NCBI RefSeq assembly: GCF_000422625.1
Contig: NZ_AUGK01000008.1
Coordinates: 62,001-126,000, forward strand
Source of the DNA: Adlercreutzia mucosicola DSM 19490
Lineage (GTDB): Bacteria > Actinomycetota > Coriobacteriia > Coriobacteriales > Eggerthellaceae
DNA length: 64,000 nt
Direction of reading: 5' to 3'
This document shows, piece after piece, positions 17,901 through 29,900 of the stretch (the stretch's first letter is position 1; each line of letters opens with the position of its first letter). The notes beneath the pieces are model-generated. The model did no database searches. It saw nothing but the letters and a program-made list of their open reading frames with translations, and had not been told where the DNA came from. The translations under genes were made by a program, and so were the position numbers.

Positions 17901-20900
17901 AAGCGCCACTGGTCGCGATCGACGTCGTACCAGTAGCGACGCAGCTGCACCGCCACATTGGGCAGGCCGCCCTCCTCGTCGTCCCACACGCCGTCGGCGT
18001 TGGCGTCCACCCACGCCGTGCCCGACACCACCATGGTGGCCGGCATCTTGAAGCCCGCGTCGCCGCCACGCTGCGCTTCGAAGGAATCGAACAGATCGTA
18101 GATGAGACCCTCGTAGCGCACGGCGTACTGGCTGTTGCGCGTGGCCGTCGCCGGCGTGGAAAGCATGATGCGCCCGTCGCCGCGCTGGCTGGTCACGGTG
18201 CCCGCGGCATCCACCACGTCGTAGATCTCGCGTACCTGGTAGTTGCCCTCGGCATGATCGATGTCGGTGGTCATGTCGGAGTCGGTGCGCGTCGTGGCCG
18301 CCGCCGTGTGGAAGCGGGTAACCACGTACTGGCCCGTGGTGGCGTCGCGCACCACTTCCACCCGGTACGACGCCAGGTAGAACTCGTCCTTGTCGGCCCC
18401 GCGGCCCTTGGGCACGAAGCTCGGCAGATCGGTGAACTCGTACACGCCCTCGGCGTCGGTCTTCACGTATACCGATGCCGTATCGCCCGCCTTGGCGTAC
18501 AGGCCAGCCGCCGGGTCGGCGTCGGCCAGATAGGATGTGGCGAAGTTGCCGTCGCTCACCCACTGTCCGTCCTTGTAGCAGTAGCGCACCAGGCGCACCT
18601 CCAGGCCGGGCAGACCCGCCTCGGTATCCACCGCGCGCGCCGCCGGCGTGGCGGGCACGAGCGGCAGGCTGCCATCCAAGCGGTCGATGTGCACGTCGCG
18701 CACGCCGTTGTAGTCGGAATCGTTCCAGACCACGCCGCGCAGGATGCTGGTGCGGAACTGGCCGAAGCCCGCGTTCATGTGCTCCTGGCCCTGGGGCGCC
18801 GTCAGGTCGAAGCCGCCCACCAGGTACTCGGGCAGGGTGGCCGTATTCTCCCCGGCCCGCTGGGTAAGCACGATGCGGTTCTGGAATACGGGCGCGCCGC
18901 TATTGGCCGCCACGTTGAACGTGACGGGGTAATTGCCGTCGGTGTACAGCTCCCGATACACCGACGGGTCGATGGACGCGGGCCGGGCCGCCTTGGAGTT
19001 CAGATCCTCCGTTTGAGTGGGATCGTCCGGATCGGGCGCCTGCTGCCACAGCGTGAGCGGACGGCCGCCCATGCCCGTGGCGTCCACGTCCTCCTCCACG
19101 CCGTTGATCTCGATGGTGTAGCCGTTGAGCGACCACACGGGGCTATCGGAATTCACCCGCGTGGCGATGGGCATCGTGGAGAAGCGGTAGTTGCCATCGG
19201 CATCGGTCTGGGTGCTGATGGTGTCGGCCAAGCTCCACTGGCCCGTGGCCACATCGTAGGTCCAGCGCTTCAGGATCACCGTCTTGTTCGCGAAGATCTC
19301 CTCGTCCTCGTCGATGAAGCCGTCGTAGTCGGTGTCCTTCCACACCTTGCCGGCGATGTCGGCCGAGGGCGGAATCTCCACGCCGCCGTCGTTGGACGCG
19401 CGATCAGACAGCATGGCCAGGTCGTAGTCGTAGGTGAACGGCCCGCTCGCCCGCTCGGATGTGAGCGATGCGGGGGTAGTGCCGCCCGTCGTGGTGCCAT
19501 CCCCCTGATTCGGATTGTTCGACGGCGCATAGGTGACCACGTTGCCTGCGAACGAATCGGCGTCGCGGCGCTCCAGCAGCACGTCGTACTCATCTACGTC
19601 CACGTTCATCAGATACGAGTCGTCGTAGCGCAGATCGGAGTCGATGGTGTAGTCGCTGCCCTGCTGGTACTTGGCGATGAACAGGGTATTGCGCACGTCG
19701 GGTGCCGCCTCTACCTGGGCTCGATAGGCGAACACCGTGTCGGAGCCATCGGCTTCGCGGCGCTGCGAGGGCAAATCCTCGAAGCGCCAGTGACCTCCGG
19801 CGCCCGGGTACTCGTACAGCGGCGTCCAGGCGGTGTCCAGGCTCCAGCCATCGGCCGAAGCCGCGTCGGGCACGTAGCGGTCCAGGCGCACCTTCAGCGC
19901 GTGAGTGGAGGGCACACCGGGCTCGCCGGCGTCCTGCAGGCCGTTGGAATTGGCATCGTTCCAGATAATGCCGGCGATGTCGCCCTCGGGGGCCGGCAGC
20001 TGGCCGATGTCGCCACCGCGGAACACCACGCGATCGCCCAGCTCGGCGCCATCCTCGCCGGTAACGGTCTCCACGGTCACGTCCTCGCCGTCTTTGCGCA
20101 GGGTCAGCCAGTCATAGATAGTGTTCTGGCCGCTCTGCACGTACTGACCGGGCACCGGCACATGGGAGCCCTGATCATCGCGGTCGGGCTTGTCGGTCAC
20201 GCCGGCCAGGATGATGCGGCCCGCATCCACGCGACTGCCGTCGCCCCGATCGCCGCCGGTCTCGGCCACGCGGTCGATAACAGTCAGCGTGCCGCGATCG
20301 AGCACGTCGGAGTCGATGGTGCGGTCGTCGCCCATGTGGGAACGCGTAAGCAGCCAATGGTTGTCGTCGGACACATCGGCAGTGCCCTTGTCGTCGATAT
20401 GGGTGGCATACAGGCGCACGCGGTAGGACGCCAGGTACTGCGCGCCCTCGGCATCGGTATAGGCCGCGGGCAAGTTGTCAAAGTTGTAGGTGCCGTCCTC
20501 GTCCGTGAATACACCCACCTCGCCGGGAGCCAGCTCGGTCCACTGCTGGGGATCGTACACGTCGGCCACCATGGCCAGCAGCGCGTTCTTGTCGAAGGCG
20601 CCGTCACCCACATCGGCACCCCAGTTCACCAGATGGCCGGCGACACCACCCGTCACGTTGGGCACGCGCACCTCACGCTGCTCGGTGATCGTGGGCTTCA
20701 AGGCGTCGCCCGAGCCAGCCGGATCGTAAGCCGGGTTGGGCACCTGCACCGGCAGGGTGCCCACCACATGGGACGTGCGCAGATCGGCGCCGAAGGTGGT
20801 GGACTGCAGCCATGCGCCCGCACCGTCATCGGCCGCGGGGTCCCAGTACCATTGGGTGAGCACCACGCGCTCGTCGGCCATGGGACGGTCCTTCTTCGCG

Positions 20901-23900
20901 ATAGGCTCGTCGAGCTCGCCAGAATCGTCGGGGTCAACGATCTCGCCGGAATGGTCGGGATCGGTCGGCTCCGTCGGATCAACCGGCTCGGTCGGGTCGG
21001 TTCCATCGGAGCCACCCTCCCCTTCCCCGCCGGCCGGGGGCACCGGATCGCCCGAGCCGTCGCCCGCGCCATCGCCCGAGCCATCGCCCGAGCCGTCGCC
21101 CGCGCCGTCGCCCGAGCCGTCGCCGTCGCCGTCCTCGGGCCCATCGACGATGTTGCGCACACCGTCGTAGTCGGCATCTTCCCACAGCACGCCGGTGATA
21201 GATGCCTGGGGAATCTCCACCAAGCCGGCATCCCAGTTCTCGAAGCGCTGCGGATTGGTCAAGTCGTAGCGCAGGGGCTTCTTCAGTCCGGGCACGTTCA
21301 CTTCTACCACGTTGCTCGCCAGGCTGTCATCCAGCTCGGGGCCGGCCAGCACGATCATGGAATCGCTGCCCTGGCCCAGCTCCTGGTCGATGGGCAGCTT
21401 GTCGCCGGCGGCGTTCAGGTAGTACACCGGCACCTCCACCATACCGCCCACCGTAGGATCGGTCGGATTGCCCGACGCCGGGCCGTTCATCACCGTGGTG
21501 TGGATGTCGGAATCGGTCTCGTCATCGGGGCCGAACTCGCCCGTGGCGCTGTCGCGGTAGGTGAAGCCCCAGTTCGTGTTCAGCGTCAGCATGTTCGACC
21601 GGTCGATGCGCAAACGGTAGCCCGCCAGGTACTTCTTCTTCTCGTCGTCCATCTTGTCCAGGTCGGTGTCCAGCGGGTCTACCACATAGGTAGAAAGGCC
21701 GGCGAATACGTACTGGCCCGCCTGGTTGGTCATGCGGGTCTTATGCTGCTTGTCCCGCCACTCGCGCTCGCCGGTCTCGTCGTTCTTCACGACCTCCTTG
21801 TCCACCAGCTGCCATGCGCCCGCACCCGTGCCCAGAGCGTCGGGGTTCCACCAGTACTGCTCCAAGGTGACAGTCACGCCGGGCACGCCGGGCTCCAAAA
21901 GCCCCTGCACGCCATCGTAGTTCAGGTCGTTCCACACGTAGTTGCCCAGGTATCCCACCGTGCCCAGGCCGAAGCCCAAGCCGAACTTGCGGTACACCTT
22001 GTAGCCCTTCCACTTCTCGCCTTCCTCGTAGATGGCCCGACCGTTCTCATCGGTGGGCACCTTGGCATGGAAGGGATAGGTCTCGCCCTTGGTGATCTTC
22101 CTCGTGGGCGACGACTCGGGATCCGACGGGTTGTAGTTCGGGTTGGGAACCGTGTACTTCTTCAGGTACAGGTCGTTGTCCCACAGCGCGTCCTCGCCGT
22201 CGGCGGGCATCTCCAGCGGATCTTTCGTATGCAGATAGGGCGTCGGCTTCAGAAGGCGCGTGCCCAGATGATCCTCGCAGCGAATGATGAAGTAGTGGCC
22301 CGGCTTCATCAGGAACTTGAAGTTGCCGATGGTCTCGCGCTGCAAGTGCTCGGCCAGCGCGTCGCCGGCGAGGCGGTCGTCTTCCGAGCAGCTGTGATGG
22401 TAGTGCTCCTTGGCCGCGCCCGACGGATTGCCGGCAGCCAGCTCGGCGCACCAGTCGCAGTTCGCTCCGTCACCAGTGATGAAGATGGCCGGACGCCCCT
22501 CGGCATCGGTGGCCGGCTCGCTGGCCACGGTCTCGGTCTCGGGGAAGTACTCGTACAGCTCCACCCGCATACGGCCGAGGCGCACCTCCTCCAAGGTGGT
22601 CACCAACGGCAGCATGGGATCGGTCTGATCGAGCTGGCGGTCGATGTAGCCGTCCATCAGATCCTGGTTGGTGCCGTCCTCGCCGTCGAACTGCACGCCC
22701 CACAAAGCACCCGTGGCGGTGGTGCCCCAGAATTTGTCGTCCTGGAACACCTGGCCCTCCACGGTAACGGGGGCCGAGATGCCCACGATGTAGCTCGTGG
22801 CGTCGGCGTCGTACTTCGCGTGCACCGCATCGGGATTCTTGAAGATGTCCTTGTTGTCGGCATCGGCGAACTCAGGGCCGTACTCAACCGGCTTCACCTC
22901 GACGAGCTTCGAGGTGGTGGCCACCAGCGCCGTCTCGTCCACGTCGGGAGTATCGGGGTCGTCCTCGCGATGCTCGATATCCAGCTTGTTGTCGGGCACG
23001 CCGTCGCCGTCCTTATCGGGGCCAGTGTACAGCGTGGAGATGGTGTAGCCGGCGTATTCCTTCGGGAAGGTGTAGCGCAGCTTGTAGGAGCCGGGCAGGA
23101 TGTTCGACAGGATCCAATAGCCGGAGTTGCCGTAGTAGTCGCTTTCCGTGGTGAAGGAGAGGGGGGCGCCCGCATCGGCGTTGATGTAGCCGCCGCCCGC
23201 GTTCAGCAGAGGCTCGCCGGTCTTCTGGTCGCACTGCACCCAACGGCCGCTGCCGTCGCCGGCGGCGCCCTCGATCCACTTCGACACCTGGCCGTCGCGA
23301 TTCACGGGCAGCCCGTTCTCGTTCAACAGCTCCACCACCACGCCATTGATGCCGGGATCCTCGGCCTCGCCGTCGAAGTCGACGTCCTGGAACAGGTCGG
23401 AGGCCAGGCACTCGTTGCCGTCCTCGTCGTAGTAGATGCTCTCGTGCTCGCCGGTGTCCGCGTTGTAGCGCGTATCGGTGGCCACCATGTAGCGGCCGTT
23501 CGGGCCCTTGCGCATCGTGGTGTCGCGGCCCTGGTTGTCCTTCACTGCCGTACCGTCGGTCTCGTTGCGCAGCTGGTCCCAGTTCGCGTCGATCCACACG
23601 TAGTCGCCCAAATACCCGCGCTCGTCGGGCGCGTCGATAAAGGCGCCGGCCATGGCGTTTTCCACCACGCGGGCCGAAGCATCGCCGGTGGGCGATGCGC
23701 CGTTGGTGTTGATGCGCTGAATGAAGCTGTTCCACTGGGTCACCGCTGCGAGGCGCTCGGCCAAATCGGGGTTCAGGTCCTTATCGTCGGGATCCAGGTT
23801 CATGTCGAACACGGCGTCGCCCTTCGTGGAGCCCAGGTACTTGGGCAGGTTCAGGGGCGCGTGCATGTCGTAGGTCAGGCGAATCTGACCGCGAACGGGC

Positions 23901-26900
23901 AAAATGACGTCATCCTTCTTCACCTCCACCCAAATGGAGCGCAGCGCGTGCTTCAGGCTCAGCGCCTCGTCGGGGTGGGCCTCCACATAGCGCTTCAGCT
24001 CCTCTAAGGGCACGAAGCCCTCGGCGCGCAGGGCCGTCGGGTTCAGGCGGTGCTCGTTGAGCCACGCGGCCTTCTCAGTGGGGCTCAGCATGGCCCACAG
24101 CTCGGGCAGCGAGTCCTCGGTCAGCACCGTCAGCTTAGTGCGCGTACCGCCCGCGTCGTCGGGAATCTGGTCGGTGCGGTAGGGACCCACCCAGATCTCG
24201 GCCTCGTCGGGGCGCAGCTCGCGCCCATCGGGGTTGGAGTCGGTCGTGGGCGAGATGATCCAGGCCTTGATGGAGTCCAGATCCTCGATCCAGCCGTTCC
24301 ACGTGCTGCCACGATCCTGCTTTGCCATGGTGCCGGGCTCGCCATCTACCTCGGAGGGCACATAGGTGCCCGACAGCAGCTTCGGGTCGTTGTTGTAGGG
24401 GAGCACGTCCAAAAGCACCGTGCGCACGTAGTTCTTCGCGATGGCCTCCGATGCACCCAGGTTCTCGGCCTGGGAGCGGTAGGTGTAGTTCGTGCCCTCG
24501 GGCACACCCACCGGGCCGTTGATGGCCTGGGTGTACAGAGTGCCCAGCTGCGAGGAGGAGTACTTCGACTGCGACTGGGTGGAATTCGAGATGAAGCCCG
24601 CCGCCTCCAGCTGCAGCGACAGCATCATCTGGTTGGTGTTGCCGTCCAGGTTCGCGTCGCGGGTGTCCAGCACGAAGGAGGTCTTGTTGTTGGACTGCTG
24701 CGTGGGAATGTAGGGGTCGTAGTTGCCCGGCTTGTTGGCATAGCCCGTAGCGCTCATGAGGTCGGAGCTGATGGCGGTGTTGGCATCCTGGCGGATGGGC
24801 ATCATCAGCTCGATGACCACGGCCTGGCCCATCTGCAGGGTGCCGCGGGTACTGCCGCCCAAAGCCGACGTGAAGCGCCAGTCCATGAACTTGCGGTTGT
24901 AGCCCGAGCCCACGCTGCCCAGCTTGTCGGCCACGGTGAGGCTGCCGCCCACCCACGGCTGCGCCAGGGACACGTTGGGCTTGGACACGATGCTCGTAGT
25001 GGCGAACGACGCGTCCTGGTTCTCGATGTGGTAGGTCCACAGCGGCGTGGCGGTGTCGATATTGGTCGCCAGTTCGTCGTAGATGGTCTCGTAGATGATG
25101 GGCGAGCTCGGATCGTTGGGGTCCTCGTGCAAAGGATCCATTATCGGGTTGCCATTTGCATCAAGCACCACGTTGCCCTCGTCGTCGAGCCTCTCGACCA
25201 TGATGGGAACATCGCGGGACTTCGCCTTCGAGGTGTAGCCGAGGTTCAAAGGACAGCTCGCGCTCGTCGTCTGATCGTAGGGCACGTACTTGAACTTGTT
25301 GTTGTCCAACATGCCGGCGGCGCCGAAGCCCTCCACGAAGGGCAGCACCAGCGACAGATCGGGATTGGAGCAGAAGTCGGCACGGCCGTTCACGATGCCG
25401 AGCGACTTCAGCTGGTCGGAGCTGAGGTTGGTCAGCGTGATCTTGTAGCGCATCATGCGCGACGCCTCCGGATCGATGGCCGGACGGCCCGTCACCCAGG
25501 TGTAGCTCTCGGTGGCGTTGCCGTTGAAGTAGGCCTGCTCCATGTCGATCTTCAGCGTGGGATATTCCGCCGCCCGGTAGAAGCCCACACGGTCGCGCTC
25601 GGCGCCGACGTACTTCGTGTCGTCGTAGCGCACCCAAGCGGAGACGAAGTGGTTCAGATGTGCTTCCTTGGAAACCGTGGCCTCGCCCGAGCCGCCGGCG
25701 CTGGCATCGCCGTCGCGTGCGCCCGCCAGGGCCCGGCCGATGGGCGTCTCGCCCACCAGCGGCAGCGATGCGGTGGAGATGACGAAGTCCTCCAGCACGT
25801 AGGTGTGGCACAGCACGCCCGCCGCGTTGTCGTACAGCGACGAGGGCATCTGCGATTTCGTTTGGATGAGGTTCTTCTTGCCCGAGGTGTCCTTGACAGG
25901 ATCGCCGTTGGCATCGGTCTGCCACGACCAGCCCACGTTCAAGCGCTCGGGATCGAAGTCGTCGGCCTCCTGCTTGCCCTCGGTGCCGGCAATCACCTGG
26001 CCGGCGGTGTTGGTCTTAGTGGGAATGGCATCCACATCTAGGCGGAACTTGCGGGGCACCGGCGTCTCGCGGGCCGCCGTCTCGTCCATCAGGGCGTCCC
26101 AACCGGTCAAGCCCTCGGGCACCGCCTTCACCACCCAGCGAATCTGGCGGATGTCCACGCCGCGATCGGTGTACTCGGTGGTGTCGATGAGGGTGTTCTC
26201 CTTGGCGCTGACGGCATAGCCCGCCGGATCGCCCAGGATAACCCACGTGCCCTCGGTGTTGTCGGCCGTGTTGTAATCGTCGGCATCGTCCTCGCCGAAG
26301 AAGTAGTCGCGGTCGGCATCGGTACCAGGGAACGCGTAGTTCTCGCGGTCGTTGTAGGAAGCGCCGTTCTGCTCGCCGAACACCGACCGATGACGGTCGG
26401 CCGCCTCGGTGGAGGGGTTGATGATGCGGGCGAGCACGAATACGCGCAGCTTCGACTCGATCTCGGCCTCCTCGTTCAGGGGCTTCACGTTCACGTCCTT
26501 GTAGGACGGGCGCTCCTTGAACTTGGCCACCAGCGTGGTGTCCTTATAGATGATGCCTGCACCGTCATCGGAAACCTCGCGGTTGACCCACGCACGCCAG
26601 TCGCCGGCCTCGGCCAGGTCGCTGTTCCCGTTTGCCTGGGCGATATCGGTCACCAGCTCGTCTTTCAGGATATTGCCGTCCCCATCGAAGGTGCGCCGAT
26701 ACCAGCCGGCGAACACATAGCCCTCATCGGGGATGGCCTTAGCGCCGCCCAAGCGGTCGATGGCGCGCTGGTTGCTCGTCTCGTACACCGACAGCGCCGG
26801 ATCGCCGTCCGAGCCGCTCAGCACCACCGTGCCATGAGCCGGGCCATTGTAGGTGCTGTCGGTGGTCTTGTCGATGTACTCGGCCAGATAGGTAACGGTA

Positions 26901-29900
26901 TAGGTGATCTCGGCGAAATGGGCCACGTACACCGTAGAGGTATAGTTGCCGTCGCCGTCTTTGTTCAGGCTGGCCAGAACGTTCTCGACACTGAGCACGC
27001 CGTTGCCATCCTCGTCGATATCGTAATCGACGAGCTCCTCTTCGGTGCCGCCGCCCTCGACGGACACCTTCTTGTACCATCCCAGGAACAGATAGTCGCG
27101 AGCCGGCTTGGCCACACAGCCAGTAATACCGTCGCCCGTCTCTACCGGCAGTTCCTGATTCACGCGCACGGTCAGCTCGCCCGGGCTGGACGACGTGCCC
27201 CCTACGGTAGTCAAGTCGTAGTTTACCTGGAATTTGCGTCCGCTCAGCTCCGGCGGGTCCACCGGGTCGGTGCCCGCAGAGCCGTCGCCGGCGCCATCGG
27301 AGCCATCCGCAGAGCCGCCGCCCTCCCCCGTCTCCTCGGCCACGGCCGCGGCACCGGAGGCGCCCAGGGCGGCCGCCGTCAGAGGCGGCACCGTATCGTC
27401 GTTGAACAGGGCCGCCACGGCCTGCGGAGTCAACACGCGCGCCGCCGGCTCATGGCCGCCGAACACCACCGGCTCGGCACCGGCCGCCGCTGCCGCCGCA
27501 TCGGTCGCCACGCCGCTGCCGGCCTCCACGGCCGCCGCCTCCTCGGCTGCTGCCGTGGCAGCGGCGGTAGCACCGCCCGGCGTCTGAGTGCCCGAGGGCG
27601 GCACATCGGGAATGATATTGCCGAACTTGTCGATAGCCACCTGCTTGGTCTCCCACTCGGCGCCGGGCACCTCCCAGATGCCCGTGCGCACAGCGGCCAC
27701 ATAGGGCAGCGTGCGCACCACCGGCCGCTTGGCATCGTTTAAGGGCGCGTCGTAGGACAGAGCGTCGGACGTGCCGTAGTAGGGCACCTGCCAATCCACG
27801 ATGAAGCTGTTCACCGCAGCACCGGTGTTGATGGCCTGGGTGATGACGAAGCGGTTGTCGCCGCCCTGATGCGAGTCGTCGGCCAGATTGATGTCGAAGT
27901 CCTGGTCGGTGATCAGGTTGCGCTGGATGAACGTATCGCCGCGCACCGAGGCGGAGGGCTTCAGCACGCGGAAGTAACCCGACCGATCGTAGGAATAGCT
28001 GTCGGTCAGATCGCCGTCCTTATCGTAGTCAGCGGCCGGAATCTCCTCGCCGGTGGTGGTATCGGTGCTGGCGGCCTTGTCAGACACCATGCGCACGAAG
28101 CCGTTGTAGCGGCTCCAGCGCACAAAGCGCTCCATATACTGGGGCTGGAAGTTGAACACGCCCTCGGCCGCGTCCGATTGGGCCGTGCCGCCCGTGCCGC
28201 GGCTGCGCGTGGGCTTCACCACGGTGTCGCCGGCCTGATGCAGCACCGTCACGCCATCGTCGGCCAGGATGTCCTTGGTAAAGGTATGGGTCCAGCCGGC
28301 GCCGTTGAAGCCCACGGTGTTGTCCAGCCACGACAAGGTGGTGTCGTGCAGCGTGGTGTATACCGTGGAATTGCCGCCGTCCCAGCAGCGCAGCTCGTTC
28401 AGACGGTCGCGATAGGTGGCGCCCATATCGTCCAAGGCGTCAGTGCCGTCGCCCAGATTATCGATGCGCGTGCGCACTTTCAGGGTGACCACGTCGTTGA
28501 CGCCCAAATAGCCATCGGGGTGCACGCCGTCGAAGAAGGCATCGTAGAGGGTGTCGTACTTCAGGAACTCCTCGTCGGTGGCATCATCGGGAGGCGCCAG
28601 CTCGAACACCACGGTCTCGCCCTCGTGGGAAAGCGCTTTCACTGGCGGGTTGTCGGGCGCCACGTCCGTCGGGTCGTCCAGATCGGGCTTGGCGTAGTTA
28701 GCTCCGCCCGCCGATACCGTGTAGTCGTCGGAGGTGTAATCGGGCTGGTGGGTGATGCGCACCGTCCAGCCGGCGTCGATCAGCTGCTTCGGCGTGAAGG
28801 TCTCGGTTACCGTGCGGTTGCCCTGGGTGCGCAGACGATGAGTCCACTCCACCACGAACTGGCTGTCGGCGCCATCTTGGTCGCCCAGGTACATCTCGTA
28901 GTTCTTATCGGTCACCTCGGCCCGCGAGTTCATCAGGGTCTTGCCCGCATAGAACGTTACCTCCTTGGGCAGCTCCAACGAGAACACCAGCTTGGCATGC
29001 TTGATGGCGCCCGAGCTCTGGGTGCCGTTGTTCATGTTCGAGAAGCGCGCCGTGTACCACAGGGTGTCGCCGTACTCGAAGGACTTCGCGTTGTTGTAGG
29101 CGTTGCCGCCGAAGTTGATGCCGTTGTCGTTTTCCAGCCAGTAGTAGCGGTTGTTGCGCGCGCCGGTGGAGCTGTTGGCGATGGACTGGTCCCAATAGGC
29201 GCCCGTGCCCGTGGCCGACGGCGTCTTGCCGTCGGCACCGGTGCCCGCCGACACCCAGTACTCGGTCTTCACCGTGGGGTAGGCCACGCGCAGCTTCAGA
29301 CCGTTCATAATACCCGTATCCTCGCGAATGTCGGGCACGCCGACAGCCTTGTCGCCGTTCTCGTCGCGCTTGGTACGGGCGAAGGCCTCGGTGTGGCGTA
29401 CCGTATCGTTGCCGTTCAGGCCGCGAGAGGCATCGGCCGACAGCGCGAAGTTCTTGCGGAAGCGGTAGTCCTCCACGATGATGCCGGCGTTGCTGGTGCC
29501 CGGCGTAATGGAATCCAGGCCGTTTTGGCCCTCGTTGTAGCGCTTCGTGAAGCCCGGCAGCCAGTTGATGGCCGGCTCGCCGTTGCGCGTGTAGTTGCCG
29601 TCGTTGATGGCATGGCGCGGCATCACACCGGGCGTGGCCGTCTGATAGCCGTTGTTGTTGGCGTCGTAGTAGTCGGCGTTGGTGAAGTGAATCCAGTAGC
29701 CGTAGCGATCGTTGATGCGGTAGGTGGCCAGGCGCGCGTCCAGACGCGTGTCATCCCACTGGCAGCCGCGCAGACGGTACTGGGCCAGATTGCCCATCTG
29801 GTAGGGATTGCCGGAAATATCGGAGTCGGCCAGGAACTGGTAGCCGTCTACCTTCGAGGTCACGTAGGTGCGAATGTTCTCGTAGCTGCGAATAACCTCG

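Larger units (their letters stand above)
15110..23625 (-). repeat. SdrD-B/Cna-B-like stalk repeats in the giant protein
   Basis: About ten units, each opening with a pattern like (I/V)xGxVWxDxDxNGxxDxxE followed by a beta-sandwich-like stretch (VxLxRYxYD). Examples: GYLGNYVWNDLNYDGVQ near 21950, DIAGIIWNDANSNGLQD near 19980, ILRGVVWNDSDYNGVRD near 18740, VIAGKIWDDDDLNGVQD near 17480, TISGVAWDDPDKDGIRD near 15960. In SdrD-B domains such Asp loops bind calcium and stiffen the stalk; this is family knowledge applied by resemblance. Confidence 0.8.

Noticed and set aside
15137-24007. Very long open frame (about 2,950 codons) on the plus strand, and similar ones at 30419-37042, 37835-43489 and 43766-47491
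   Set aside because: They lie exactly antisense to the giant gene. Their translations are rich in His, Val, Arg and Gly with no domain pattern, as expected from the codon bias of the real strand; there is no start signal or ribosome site.
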